In this document: piece by piece, positions 49,401-57,121 of the stretch | Layout of the letters: the number at the start of each line of letters is the position of its first letter | Numbering within the stretch: position 1 is the first letter of the stretch | Source: Gemmatimonadales bacterium | Lineage (GTDB): Bacteria > Gemmatimonadota > Gemmatimonadetes > Gemmatimonadales > GWC2-71-9 | Assembly: GCA_019637315.1 (NCBI GenBank) | Contig: JAHBVU010000004.1 | Location: 62,001 to 126,000 of the forward strand | Length of the DNA stretch: 64,000 nt | Reading direction: 5' to 3' | Made by a program: the position numbers and the translations under genes | Notes under the pieces: model-generated | Seen by the model: only the letters and a program-made list of their open reading frames with translations | Told to the model about the DNA's origin: nothing | Database searches by the model: none

Positions 49401-49866
49401 GGGTAACGGACCGGGTGCCGCGGGTTGGTTTGCGCCGGAGGAGTACGCCATGCACCGGCACGGCGCCTTCATCAAGGACCTGATCGAGAATGGCGGCCGG
49501 GCCGGTGTCGGCAGCCATGGTCAGCTCCAGGGACTCAGCGTCCACTGGGAGATCTGGGCCATGCAGAAGGGCGGCCTCAACAACCACGACATGCTCCGCG
49601 TCGCGACGATCTACGGCGCCGAGGCGATCGGAATGGAGATGGACATCGGCACGCTCGAAGCCGGCAAGATGGCAGATATCCTGGTCCTCGACCGCAACCC
49701 GCTCGATGACATTCGCAACACCAATAGCATCCGCTACGTCATGAAGGACGGCCGTCTCTACGAGGCAGATACGCTGAACGAGATTTACCCGCGGCAGCGC
49801 CCGCTGCCGACGCAGTGGTGGATGAACGGGTCACAGTCGCCCCGAAACACACCCGGACTGCAGTAG
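46429..49866 (+). CDS. Exported TolB-type beta-propeller fused to amidohydrolase (second copy)
   Basis: A 1145-residue exported protein with the same layout as the one at 24519-27710. It has a signal peptide (VAVAAAVFASSLAAQ), then propeller blades (LDVSPDGQTIVFDLLGDLY, FSPDGKRIAFVSDRSGGDN, TPDGKYLVASRTSGG). The amidohydrolase from about residue 720 has HxH in GFVDIHYHPQWL, His in GIEHNLPVAP and GSHGQLQGLSVHWE, and the strap KMADILVLDRNPLDDIRN. It probably hydrolyses peptide-like amides outside the cytoplasm. GGAG is 4 bases before the ATG. The tandem serine hydrolases follow on the same strand after a strong hairpin, so they need not be co-transcribed. Confidence 0.92.
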   Translation: MTHSSARLWPVAVAAAVFASSLAAQPAARRPDLPLTPARTAAFTTTTGSWMSLDVSPDGQTIVFDLLGDLYTLPISGGKATRLTSGLPFDAQPRFSPDGKRIAFVSDRSGGDNLWIISLDRRDTVQVTRGNNNTYVSPEWTPDGKYLVASRTSGGPAGPPKLWLFHVDGGTGLPLITAPQPLKTVGAAFGNDGRYIWYASRTGDFSYNVIFPAYQLHVYDRETGHQSRMSSRYGSAFRPALSPDGKWLVYGTREKTETGLRIRDLATGEERWLAYPVQRDEQESRASLDVLPGYSFTPDSRAVIVSYGGEIWRVGIDGGPATKIPFTADVSVDVGPHVKFTNRVDTTTTFHARQIRDITPSPDGKRIAFTALGRVYVADYPAGTPQRLTDQDIGEHSPVWAPDGSAIAFATWSDAAGGHLMRAPVVRGGRARAVRLSDVPGSYDELVWAPNGRIVAVQRATRDLQDLGASSFLGASGAANLIWVPATGGAVALIAPSAGRSRPHFAGDAERIYAYSRTDGLVSFRWDGTDQRSHLKVTAPTGPAGAAPDFETMLRMAGNPSSDLPQLGLHPDPTETGAPAPPAGLVIMAPSGDQALAYVGMDLYLVTVPQVGGTTPTVSLNSPDNAAVPVKRINDIGGQFPTWNHDGTAVFWSIGNAALRYDLARARAVDDSLKLAARQTAADTAARADSTRRQAAARAGYRPDEHRILVAITRDTPRGVAVLRGGRAVTMKGREIIDNADIVVRDNRIIAIGPRGQVNIPAGAREIDVSGKTVIPGFVDIHYHPQWLVPNVHTNQVWQYLATLAYGTTTTRDPQTAVTDVLTYQDRVETGEMIGPRIYHTGPGVFSGERIRDLDHARNVLRRYSDYYGVTTLKMYGAGNRQQRQWIIMAAKELGIMPTTEGSLDIRLNLTHAIDGYPGIEHNLPVAPLFKDVVELFKTSQTTSTPTLVVTYGGPWGEQYFYTNENPGADPKLQRFTPQSELDYKVRRRGAGNGPGAAGWFAPEEYAMHRHGAFIKDLIENGGRAGVGSHGQLQGLSVHWEIWAMQKGGLNNHDMLRVATIYGAEAIGMEMDIGTLEAGKMADILVLDRNPLDDIRNTNSIRYVMKDGRLYEADTLNEIYPRQRPLPTQWWMNGSQSPRNTPGLQ

Positions 49867-49879
49867 CTTTCGCAACCGG

Positions 49880-49910
49880 TGCCGGCAGAGTCCGCAACCA
49901 TCTGCCGGCA
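49880..49910 (+). terminator. Hairpin after propeller-amidohydrolase gene
   Basis: A perfect 10-bp stem, TGCCGGCAGA (49880-49889) with TCTGCCGGCA (49901-49910) and an 11-base loop, 14 bp past the stop. There is no T-tract; it could be a Rho-independent-like terminator or a message-stabilising stem. Confidence 0.5.
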
Positions 49911-49974
49911 TCGCGCATCGGTGAGCGCATCGGAGCGACAGCACTTGAAGGTTCAAACCTGGAACGAGACAACA

Positions 49975-51081
49975 ATGATTTCCCGCGCCCGCTTTCTTAT
50001 CCTGACTGCTGCCTTGGCGGCGGCACCCCTCTTCGGTTCGACCCTGGCTGCGCAGCGCCACTTCCCATCCGATGCGGCGATCCGCGCCATTCTCGATGAT
50101 CAGGTGACCAGCAAGGGTACCGTCGGACTAGTCCTTGGCGTAATGGAAGCCGACGGCAGCACCCGCATCTTTACGGCAGGGCGGTCCGGCAGTACCGCGA
50201 CACTGGATGGCAACACCGTGTTCGAGATCGGTTCGATCACCAAAGTCTTCACTACCGGCCTGCTGGCAGACATGGCTTCGCGGGGCGAGGTCGCCCTCGA
50301 CGATCCGGTCCAGAAGTACCTGCCGAACGGCGTCACCGTTCCGACCCGCAACGGCAAGCAGATCACCCTGACCAACCTGGCCGCCGTCAACTCGGGACTG
50401 CCGCGGACCCCGACCAACTTCCGCCCCGCGGACCGGTCCAACCCCTTTGCCGACTACACGGTGGCGCAGCTGTACGAGTTCCTGAACGGCTACACCCTGC
50501 CCCGGGATATCGGCGCCGAGTACGAGTACTCCAATGTCGGCATGGGGCTGCTGGGGCACGCACTGGGATTGCGGCTTGGCAAGAGCTACATCGATGCCGT
50601 CGATGAGCGGATCCTGACACCGCTCGGCATGCGCAGCACAGCCATCACGTTGACACCCGCCATGCAGCAGCATCTCGCACCCGGGCACAACCGCGAGGGC
50701 GCCATCGTGCCCAACTGGGATATCCCGACCCTGGCCGGGACCGGCGCCATCCGCTCGACGGTGAACGACATGCTGAAGTTCCTGGCCGCCAATCTGGACC
50801 CGTCATCAAAGCCCCTTGGTGCGATCCTGGCCACGACCCATGCTGCCCGGACGCAGACGAGTTCCCCCGCGATGTCGGTCGGGCTGGGCTGGCACATTCG
50901 CAACGCACCAAGCGGACCGATCGTCTGGCACAACGGCGGTACCGGAGGGTATCGGGCCTTCATGGGTTTCGATCCGGCCACCAAGGTGGGTGTCGTACTG
51001 CTCACCAATACGGCCGTGTCGGCGGATAACATCGGCTTCCACCTGATCAAGCCGGAGCTGCCGCTCACCGCGGCTCGGTAG
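49975..51081 (+). CDS. Beta-lactamase-family serine hydrolase, tandem copy 1
   Basis: A 368-residue exported class C beta-lactamase/DD-peptidase-fold hydrolase. It has a signal peptide (LILTAALAAAPLFGSTLAAQ) and nucleophile Ser87-Ile-Thr-Lys90 in FEIGSITKVFT. Tyr185-Ser-Asn187 in YEYSNVGMGLLG is the second motif, and HNGGTGGY is the third. It ends soon after FHLIKPELPL, without the small C-terminal domain present in copy 3. Members include esterases, D-aminopeptidases and lactamases; the activity is unknown. It shares long stretches with the two genes that follow (RHFPSD start, GLVLG, NGxQITL, FLxxYTLPRxIGA), showing tandem duplication. Confidence 0.92.
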   Translation: MISRARFLILTAALAAAPLFGSTLAAQRHFPSDAAIRAILDDQVTSKGTVGLVLGVMEADGSTRIFTAGRSGSTATLDGNTVFEIGSITKVFTTGLLADMASRGEVALDDPVQKYLPNGVTVPTRNGKQITLTNLAAVNSGLPRTPTNFRPADRSNPFADYTVAQLYEFLNGYTLPRDIGAEYEYSNVGMGLLGHALGLRLGKSYIDAVDERILTPLGMRSTAITLTPAMQQHLAPGHNREGAIVPNWDIPTLAGTGAIRSTVNDMLKFLAANLDPSSKPLGAILATTHAARTQTSSPAMSVGLGWHIRNAPSGPIVWHNGGTGGYRAFMGFDPATKVGVVLLTNTAVSADNIGFHLIKPELPLTAAR

Positions 51082-51103
51082 GCGCGACCGCTCTCGCCGA
51101 CTC

Positions 51104-51154
51104 CGTTGCACCGACGACGGGCTCAGGACGTTTTGGAGCCCGTCGTTCGCAACG
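51104..51154 (+). terminator. Strong extended hairpin after serine hydrolase 1
   Basis: An 11-bp stem, ACGACGGGCTC (51114-51124) with GAGCCCGTCGT (51136-51146), is extended after a small internal loop by CGTTGC (51104-51109) with GCAACG (51149-51154), 17 pairs in total. It lies between hydrolase copies 1 and 2, just before the TAGATT box of copy 2, and so probably separates two transcription units. Confidence 0.65.
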
Positions 51155-51162
51155 CAGCGCAT

Positions 51163-51168
51163 TAGATT
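51163..51168 (+). promoter_or_regulatory. -10-like box TAGATT for serine hydrolase 2
   Basis: TAGATT ends 11 bases before ATG 51180. There is no Shine-Dalgarno between them (CCGTCGTTATC), so the leader would be only a few bases or absent. Confidence 0.45.
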
Positions 51169-51179
51169 CCGTCGTTATC

Positions 51180-52298
51180 ATGCCTTCTCACTCCACTGCC
51201 GCCATCTCGTTTGGGCTGCTCGCAGCCGTCCTCGTTACCGCTGGACCATTGCGGGCGCAACTTCACTTTCCGTCGGATGATGCCATTCAGGCCATCCTGG
51301 ATGGACAGGTCACTGCAAAGCGGACCGTTGGCCTGGTCATCGGTCTAATCGAGACCGACGGAACCCGGCGGATCTTCACGGCAGGGCAATCCGGCCATCC
51401 GGGGCTACCCTTGAATGGGAAGACCGTCTTCGAGATCGGCTCGATTACCAAGGTGTTCACCACGGGACTGCTGGCGGAGATGGTGAGCCGCAGCGAAGTC
51501 GAGCTGAGCGACCCGGTCCAGAAGTTCCTTCCCGCCGGCGTTACGATGCCATCGCGGAATGGACGGCAGATCACCCTCCGGGATCTCGCCATCGTCCACT
51601 CGGGATTGCCCGATATGCCAAGCACATTCAAGCCGGTCGACTCGAGCAACCCGTACGCTGGTTTCACCGTGAAGGAGATGTACGAGTTTCTCAGCGCCTA
51701 CACGCTGCCGCGGGACATAGGTGCGCACTACGAGTACTCCGACCTGGGCATGGGATTGCTTGGTCATGTACTGGGGCTGCGGCATGGGATGGGCTATTTC
51801 CAGGCGATCTATGAACGGATCCTCCAGCCGCTTGGCATGCGTGACACGAGAATCGACCTGACGCCGTCGATGCAGACACGCCTTGCCCAGGGTCACGATG
51901 CTGACGGGACACCCGTGCCCACCTGGGATGCGCCGGCGCTGGAGGGTGCCGGCGCGCTGCGATCGACCGTGGATGACATGCTTCTCTTCCTTGCCGCCAG
52001 CACCCACCCGGCCTCTACGCCGTTAGGCAGGATCTTGGCCAGCACTCATGCTCCCCAGGCAGCGACCGGATTCCCGCACTTGTCCGTTGGCTTGGGCTGG
52101 CACCTGCTCACTCGCCCTTCAGGATCCATCGTCTGGCACAATGGCGGCACTGGCGGCTACCGGACCTTCCTGGGCTTCGATCCCGCTCGGAGGGTCGGAG
52201 TCGTCATCCTCAGCAACTCGGCCATCGGTGCCGACGACGTCGGTTTTCACCTGATCGACCCGACGTTTCCGCTATCCGAGCCAGCGACGCGCTTCTGA
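51180..52298 (+). CDS. Beta-lactamase-family serine hydrolase, tandem copy 2
   Basis: A 372-residue exported hydrolase. It has a signal peptide (FGLLAAVLVTAGPLRAQ), Ser88-x-x-Lys91 in FEIGSITKVFT and HNGGTGGYRTF. The second motif reads YSD (YEYSDLGMGLLG) where copies 1 and 3 have YSN. This occurs in esterase-like members of the fold and may mean a different substrate. Like copy 1 it stops after FHLIDPTFPL and lacks the C-terminal domain of copy 3. The TAGATT box and strong upstream hairpin suggest its own promoter. It is closest to copy 3 in sequence (AGVTMPSRNGRQITL vs AGVTMPTRNGRQITL). Confidence 0.92.
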   Translation: MPSHSTAAISFGLLAAVLVTAGPLRAQLHFPSDDAIQAILDGQVTAKRTVGLVIGLIETDGTRRIFTAGQSGHPGLPLNGKTVFEIGSITKVFTTGLLAEMVSRSEVELSDPVQKFLPAGVTMPSRNGRQITLRDLAIVHSGLPDMPSTFKPVDSSNPYAGFTVKEMYEFLSAYTLPRDIGAHYEYSDLGMGLLGHVLGLRHGMGYFQAIYERILQPLGMRDTRIDLTPSMQTRLAQGHDADGTPVPTWDAPALEGAGALRSTVDDMLLFLAASTHPASTPLGRILASTHAPQAATGFPHLSVGLGWHLLTRPSGSIVWHNGGTGGYRTFLGFDPARRVGVVILSNSAIGADDVGFHLIDPTFPLSEPATRF

Positions 52299-52307
52299 GA
52301 CTCCACG

Positions 52308-52403
52308 AAGGTAGGGACCCCGAACGCCCGACGCCCGTCCATTCTCGAGCGTAAGATTCAGAGCGGGACGGCAACCTACCTTTCAACGGGGTACTTCACC
52401 CCG
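52308..52403 (+). repeat. Hairpin-rich spacer between serine hydrolases 2 and 3
   Basis: Three pairings are nested or in series: AAGGTAGG (52308-52315) with CCTACCTT (52375-52382), enclosing CCGTCC (52335-52340) with GGACGG (52366-52371), then CGGGGT (52387-52392) with ACCCCG (52398-52403) and a 5-base loop. It could be a terminator for copy 2, a structured leader for copy 3, or both. No gene fits in this 153-bp gap. Confidence 0.45.
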
Positions 52404-52451
52404 GCCGGCACCGAGGAGCGGTTGCCGGACCCTCTCTCGACAGGTTGAACC

Positions 52452-53843
52452 ATGCCACGCCTTGCTCCCACTCGCTTCTCGCTGACCTTACTGGCCACCA
52501 TCCTCGCGGGGTCCGGCGCACTGGAGGCCCAGCGACACTTCCCATCGGATGAAGCGATTCAGGCCATCTTGAACGAGCAGGTCACCGCCAAGCGGACGAC
52601 GGGCCTAGTCCTTGGCCTGCTCGAGGCGGACGGCAGCCACCGGATCTTCACGGCCGGACGATCGGGCAACCCCTCGGTTGCGCTCAACGGGCAGACGGTC
52701 TTCGAGATCGGTTCGATTACCAAAGTCCTGACTACGGAACTGCTGGCTGAGATGGTGAGCCGGGGCGAGGTTGCGCTGAACGATCCGGTCCAGAAATTCC
52801 TCCCGGCCGGAGTTACGATGCCGACACGGAACGGGCGGCAGATCACGCTCCAGGACCTGGCCACCGTCAACTCCGGCCTGCCCGGCATGCCGAGCAACTT
52901 CAAGCCGGGTGACATGACCAATCCGTATGCCGACTATTCTGTGAATGAGATGTACGAGTTTCTGAGCAGCTACACCCTGCCGCGGGAGATTGGCGCGCAG
53001 TACGAGTACTCCAACCTCGGCATGGGACTGCTCGGCCATGTGCTGGCGCTGCGGCTGGGCAAGAGCTATTTCGACGCCATCGATGAGCGGATTCTGCAGC
53101 CGCTGGGCATGCGCGAAACCCGGATCGATCTCTCTGCCTCGATGCGAGCCCGCCTCGCTCCCGGCCACAACGCAGGGGGAAGCGCGGTTCCCAACTGGGA
53201 CATTCCGACACTCGCGGGCGCGGGCGCCCTGCGATCGACGGTGGACGACATGCTCCGGTTCCTTGCCGCCAATGCCAACCCCGCGTCGACACCGTTAGGC
53301 AGGATCTTCGAGAGCACCCACGCGCCGCGGGCGTCGACCGGATCGCCCGCCATGTCGGTTGGACTGGGCTGGCACCTCCTCAACCGGCCGATCGGGCCCA
53401 TCGTCTGGCACAATGGCGGCACGGGTGGCTACCGGGCGTTCCTGGGATTCGACCCGGCCAAACGAGTCGGCGTGGTCCTGCTCACCAACTCGGCCATTAC
53501 CGCCGACGACGTTGGCTTCCATCTGATCGACCCGAAGTTTCTGCTCTCCAAGCCGCCAGTCGTTCGGACCGCTGTTGCCGTGGATCCGGCCACGCTGCCG
53601 CAGTACGCCGGGACCTACGCCTTGACGGCAGATTTCACTATCGTCGTCACGGTCGAACAGGGCGCACTCTGGCTCGAGCCGACCGGGCAGTCAAAATTCA
53701 AGGTTGCGGCATCGGCTGAGAACGAGTTCTTCCTGAATGAGGCGGATCTGACCATCCTGTTCATCAAAGACGGTAGCGGCACCGTCACCGGCCTTCGACT
53801 GACGCAGGGTGGCGCCGTCACACCAGCCAAGAAGATCAAGTAG
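52452..53843 (+). CDS. Beta-lactamase-family serine hydrolase, tandem copy 3, with DUF3471-like C-terminal domain
   Basis: A 463-residue exported hydrolase. It has a signal peptide (LTLLATILAGSGALEAQ), Ser88-x-x-Lys91 in FEIGSITKVLT, YSN in YEYSNLGMGLLG and HNGGTGGYRAF. After residue 370 comes a roughly 90-residue beta domain absent from copies 1 and 2 (ATLPQYAGTYALTADFTIVV, LWLEPTGQSKFKV, NEADLTILFIKDGSGTVTG) that resembles DUF3471, common at the C-terminus of this family. Copies 1 and 2 therefore look like shortened duplicates, or copy 3 keeps the ancestral form. The substrate is unknown. Confidence 0.92.
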   Translation: MPRLAPTRFSLTLLATILAGSGALEAQRHFPSDEAIQAILNEQVTAKRTTGLVLGLLEADGSHRIFTAGRSGNPSVALNGQTVFEIGSITKVLTTELLAEMVSRGEVALNDPVQKFLPAGVTMPTRNGRQITLQDLATVNSGLPGMPSNFKPGDMTNPYADYSVNEMYEFLSSYTLPREIGAQYEYSNLGMGLLGHVLALRLGKSYFDAIDERILQPLGMRETRIDLSASMRARLAPGHNAGGSAVPNWDIPTLAGAGALRSTVDDMLRFLAANANPASTPLGRIFESTHAPRASTGSPAMSVGLGWHLLNRPIGPIVWHNGGTGGYRAFLGFDPAKRVGVVLLTNSAITADDVGFHLIDPKFLLSKPPVVRTAVAVDPATLPQYAGTYALTADFTIVVTVEQGALWLEPTGQSKFKVAASAENEFFLNEADLTILFIKDGSGTVTGLRLTQGGAVTPAKKIK

Positions 53844-53913
53844 CCTGCGACTGCAGCCTCGAGATCCTCGCCAACGCACTGCATCCTGACGCCCATCCGC
53901 TGCCAGCGCGCGT

Positions 53914-53952
53914 GGCTGCCCCAACCTGCGCAGCGCGCATCCGACGGCAGCC
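53914..53952. terminator. Nested hairpin between convergent genes
   Basis: GGCTGCC (53914-53920) pairs with GGCAGCC (53946-53952), enclosing TGCGC (53927-53931) with GCGCA (53935-53939) and a 3-base loop, with symmetric 6-base internal loops. It lies between the convergent serine hydrolase 3 and M28 peptidase genes, suiting termination from both sides. Confidence 0.5.
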
Positions 53953-53955
53953 TGT

Positions 53956-55602
53956 CTAGGGCGCCGGCACCCGCGTTGCCGGGGTGCCGAAGCGGTCGCC
54001 GAAGAAGTCGCCTGGGCGCCAGGTGGGGCGACTGGACGCGTTGGCGACGCGTTCACCCACTCGAAAGGCGACTTCGGCATACTTGGCGCCCGATTCGTAG
54101 TGCATCGGCTGATCCAGATCGTCCTTCGGGGTGTGGTACACGGTGCCCAGCCAGTTCATCAGGATGGCGCCGCCATCGACGGTCGAGTCGCTGCTGCGAG
54201 TTCCGTTGACGAAGAACAAGGCGGGAACCCCCTTCTTGATGAAGGGATACTGATCGCTCCGGATAAAGAATGCCTGTTCGGGCATCAACTCGGTCTCGAG
54301 CTCGACGCCGGACGCATTGGCGGCCACGGCGGCATCATCAGCCAGGGTTGAATGCTCCGCTCCGAGAGCAACGATACTTCGGGTCGGGAACAGCATGTGG
54401 TTGCCATCCATATTGAGGTTGGCAACCACGGAACCAATCGGTACGGTCGGGTACTCGGCGTAGAACTCCGCACCGAGCAGGCCCTTCTCCTCTGCTGCGG
54501 TGGCGATGAACAGGATTGACCGCTTGGGCCGTTGCTTCCGCTCCGAAAACGCCCGGGCAACCTCCAGCAGCGCAGCAACCCCCGACGCATTGTCGATCGC
54601 GCCGTTGTAGATCGAATCACCGTTGAAGGCGGCACCAATACCGTCATGGTCGAGGTGCGCAGTATAGACCACATACTCCTCGGCAAGGACCGGATCCGAA
54701 CCGGCCAGCTTGGCAACCACGTTGGGCGCGGTCAAATCGCGATGAAGGTTTGCCTTGCGTACATGAATCTCACCGGGGAGCGCGAACGCCTGCGGTTTGC
54801 CCTGCCGCGCGGTCTCCAGCACCGTGTTCCATGCTGCCGAGGATCCGAAGAGTCGGGCCGAAGCAGCCGGGCTCAGCACCACACCCGCCAGCAGCGAGGA
54901 CACCTCCGCAGGAAGCGATCCGTCCGGCGCCAGCCAGACCATGCCGGTCCGGTGCGAGAGTCGCTCCATGAACGACCACGGCGCTGTCCGCTCGGCGTCC
55001 TCGGTCCAGAGGGTAATTACGCCGCGAGCCCCGCGCGCCACTGCTGTCTTGGTCTTCTCCGCACCGGAAAAGTGAGCCCGCGGATTGGGAGGCAGTGACG
55101 ACGGCGCGCCGAACAGAACCACGACCACCTTGTCCTTTACATCGATGCTGGCGTAGTCGTCGTACTGGAATTCGGGCGCGCTGACCCCATAGCCGGCAAA
55201 GACCATCGCTCCTCCGAAGGTTGTCAGAGTGTCGCGTGGATCACTCGACGCTACGAAGTCGACACCAGGTGTCAGATTTGTTGCCCGCGGACCGGTGACC
55301 CGCACCGACGCGCTGCCGGGCACGAGACCCGTTTCCCGGAACCGAACGGGCTGGAGATAGCTGCCATCCGACATGCCTGGAGCCAGCCCATACCGCTTGA
55401 ACTGCTCCGCCACGTAGGCTGCCGCCTTGTCATAGCCGCGGTGCCCGGTGCCGCGTCCCTCGAGCGAGTCGTGGGCGAGCACCGAGACATGCTGTCTGAT
55501 CCCGTCAACCGAGATCATCGGCATATCGGAACGGCTCCCGGTGCTGCAGGCAGCGGAGAACAGAACGCTCAGCACCAGAATTGTGACACGCAGACGGGAC
55601 AT
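53956..55602 (-). CDS. M28 family metallopeptidase with PA domain, lipoprotein
   Basis: A 548-residue exported zinc aminopeptidase. The N-terminus ILVLSVLFSAACS is a lipobox. The two-zinc site is His in YTAHLDHDG, Asp in YNGAIDNASGVAALLE, Glu-Glu in ATAAEEKGLLGAEFY, Asp in NLNMDGNHM and His in TVYHTPKDD. A protease-associated insert (about residues 130-260; MVFAGYGVSAPEFQYDD, VKDKVVVVLFG, ARGARGVITLW) lies before the catalytic part. It trims N-terminal residues from peptides in the periplasm. ATG 55602 has GAGG 9 bases upstream. It is divergent from pabB. The class is certain. Confidence 0.94.
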   Translation of the reverse strand: MSRLRVTILVLSVLFSAACSTGSRSDMPMISVDGIRQHVSVLAHDSLEGRGTGHRGYDKAAAYVAEQFKRYGLAPGMSDGSYLQPVRFRETGLVPGSASVRVTGPRATNLTPGVDFVASSDPRDTLTTFGGAMVFAGYGVSAPEFQYDDYASIDVKDKVVVVLFGAPSSLPPNPRAHFSGAEKTKTAVARGARGVITLWTEDAERTAPWSFMERLSHRTGMVWLAPDGSLPAEVSSLLAGVVLSPAASARLFGSSAAWNTVLETARQGKPQAFALPGEIHVRKANLHRDLTAPNVVAKLAGSDPVLAEEYVVYTAHLDHDGIGAAFNGDSIYNGAIDNASGVAALLEVARAFSERKQRPKRSILFIATAAEEKGLLGAEFYAEYPTVPIGSVVANLNMDGNHMLFPTRSIVALGAEHSTLADDAAVAANASGVELETELMPEQAFFIRSDQYPFIKKGVPALFFVNGTRSSDSTVDGGAILMNWLGTVYHTPKDDLDQPMHYESGAKYAEVAFRVGERVANASSRPTWRPGDFFGDRFGTPATRVPAP

Positions 55603-55717
55603 GGATTGACCTCGGGAGGGATGACGAACGGTACGAGCCCGTCGGTAGGGCGACAAGGGGCGGGTACCAAATCAGGGCGAAACTCCTAGTTTAGAGTCGC
55701 CAACGATCCGAGAAGGC

Positions 55718-57121
55718 ATGGCGCCGCCTGAGCCCAAGCACCAAGCAGACGCTGTTCGAACCACTCCCCAGGGCAGTCCGCTGGTCGGCCGGCCAATCCA
55801 TCAGGAAATTCCCTACGGGAGTGCCTGGAACGCGGTACGCCGCCTGGCTGATCAATCCGGGCTCGTCTTCCTCGACAGCGCGATGAGCCATCAGGAGGTC
55901 GGCCGATACAGCTTCGTCGCCGCCGATCCGGTTGCCACGATATCGAGCCTCGACGGGCTGCGGGACGCGATGGCCCGGTTCCCCCTGCAGCATGTCGAGG
56001 GCATTCCTCCCTTTCAAGGTGGCGCCGCAGGCTATCTGAGCTATGAGGCGGCGCGGTCGCTCGAGCCGCGGCTGGCCGAGCGCATGCCGCCGCCACAGAT
56101 TCCGGCAGTCGACTTCCGGATCTACGACCGCGTCGTCGCCTTCGACCATCTGGAGGAGCGAGCCTTTGTTGTCTCGACCGGCTATCCCGAGCAGAATGAG
56201 ACGGCCCGCGTGGCACGGGCTGCGCATCGCCTCGAGGAGCTGCTCCGCCAGCTGGGCGTCGTTGCCGCGCCAAGGTCGGGCCACGGGATCATCCGCAACT
56301 GGCGGTCCAGCTTTTCCCGGAGCGAGTACGAGGCCGCGGTTCGCCGAACCGTCGAGTACATCCTCGACGGCGACATCTTCCAGGCCAACATCACCCAACG
56401 CTTCTCGGCGCCAGTGCCAGACGGGTTTGATCCCCTGCGCTTCTACGAGACCCTTCGGCGACGCAATCCGGCGCCGTTTGCCGCGTACCTCGACTTTGGC
56501 GACGTCGTCGTGGCCTCGAGCTCGCCGGAGCGCCTGGTTCGTTTCGACGGGCTGACCGCGGAGGCCCGACCCATCAAAGGCACCCGCCGACGGGACCAGG
56601 ATCCTGGCAAGGATGCGGAACACAAAGAAGCGCTGCTGGGCAGTCGCAAGGATCGCGCGGAGAACGTGATGATCGTCGACCTGCTGCGCAACGATCTGTC
56701 CCGCGTCTGCGACCCCGGTTCGATCGAAGTGCCCGTGCTATGCGGCCTCGAGTCCTATGCCTCGGTGCACCATCTCACGTCCGTGATCACCGGCCGGCTG
56801 GCAGCCGCCTACTCGGCCATCGATCTGGTCGACGCCGTGTTCCCGGGAGGGTCGATCACCGGCGCGCCCAAGCTCCGGGCAATGGAGATCATCGCCGAGC
56901 TCGAGCGAGCCCCGCGCAATCTGTACTGTGGCTCACTCGGCTACCTCGGCTTCTCGGGGCGAATGGATCTCAACATCTGCATTCGGACCGCGCTGTTCCA
57001 CCAGGGAATTGCCACTGTCGAAACTGGCGGAGGCATCACGCGACGTTCGGATCCCGCAACCGAGTATGACGAATCGCTGGACAAGATTGCGCCGATCCTT
57101 CAGGCCTTCGAGGAGCCATGA
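55718..57121 (+). CDS. pabB: Aminodeoxychorismate synthase component I
   Basis: Makes 4-amino-4-deoxychorismate from chorismate and ammonia for p-aminobenzoate and folate; 467 residues. The chorismate-binding core has RPIKGTRRRDQDPGKD, ENVMIVDLLRNDLSRVCDPG, LESYASVHHLTSVITG, FPGGSITGAPKLRAMEII and CGSLGYLGFSGRMDLNICI. The Lys of PIKGT marks PabB, where anthranilate synthase TrpE has PIAGT. The N-terminal FLDSAMSHQEVGRYSFVAADP also fits PabB. GAGAAGG precedes the ATG. The glutaminase partner follows with an ATGA overlap. No pabC is in the window. Confidence 0.92.
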   Translation: MAPPEPKHQADAVRTTPQGSPLVGRPIHQEIPYGSAWNAVRRLADQSGLVFLDSAMSHQEVGRYSFVAADPVATISSLDGLRDAMARFPLQHVEGIPPFQGGAAGYLSYEAARSLEPRLAERMPPPQIPAVDFRIYDRVVAFDHLEERAFVVSTGYPEQNETARVARAAHRLEELLRQLGVVAAPRSGHGIIRNWRSSFSRSEYEAAVRRTVEYILDGDIFQANITQRFSAPVPDGFDPLRFYETLRRRNPAPFAAYLDFGDVVVASSSPERLVRFDGLTAEARPIKGTRRRDQDPGKDAEHKEALLGSRKDRAENVMIVDLLRNDLSRVCDPGSIEVPVLCGLESYASVHHLTSVITGRLAAAYSAIDLVDAVFPGGSITGAPKLRAMEIIAELERAPRNLYCGSLGYLGFSGRMDLNICIRTALFHQGIATVETGGGITRRSDPATEYDESLDKIAPILQAFEEP

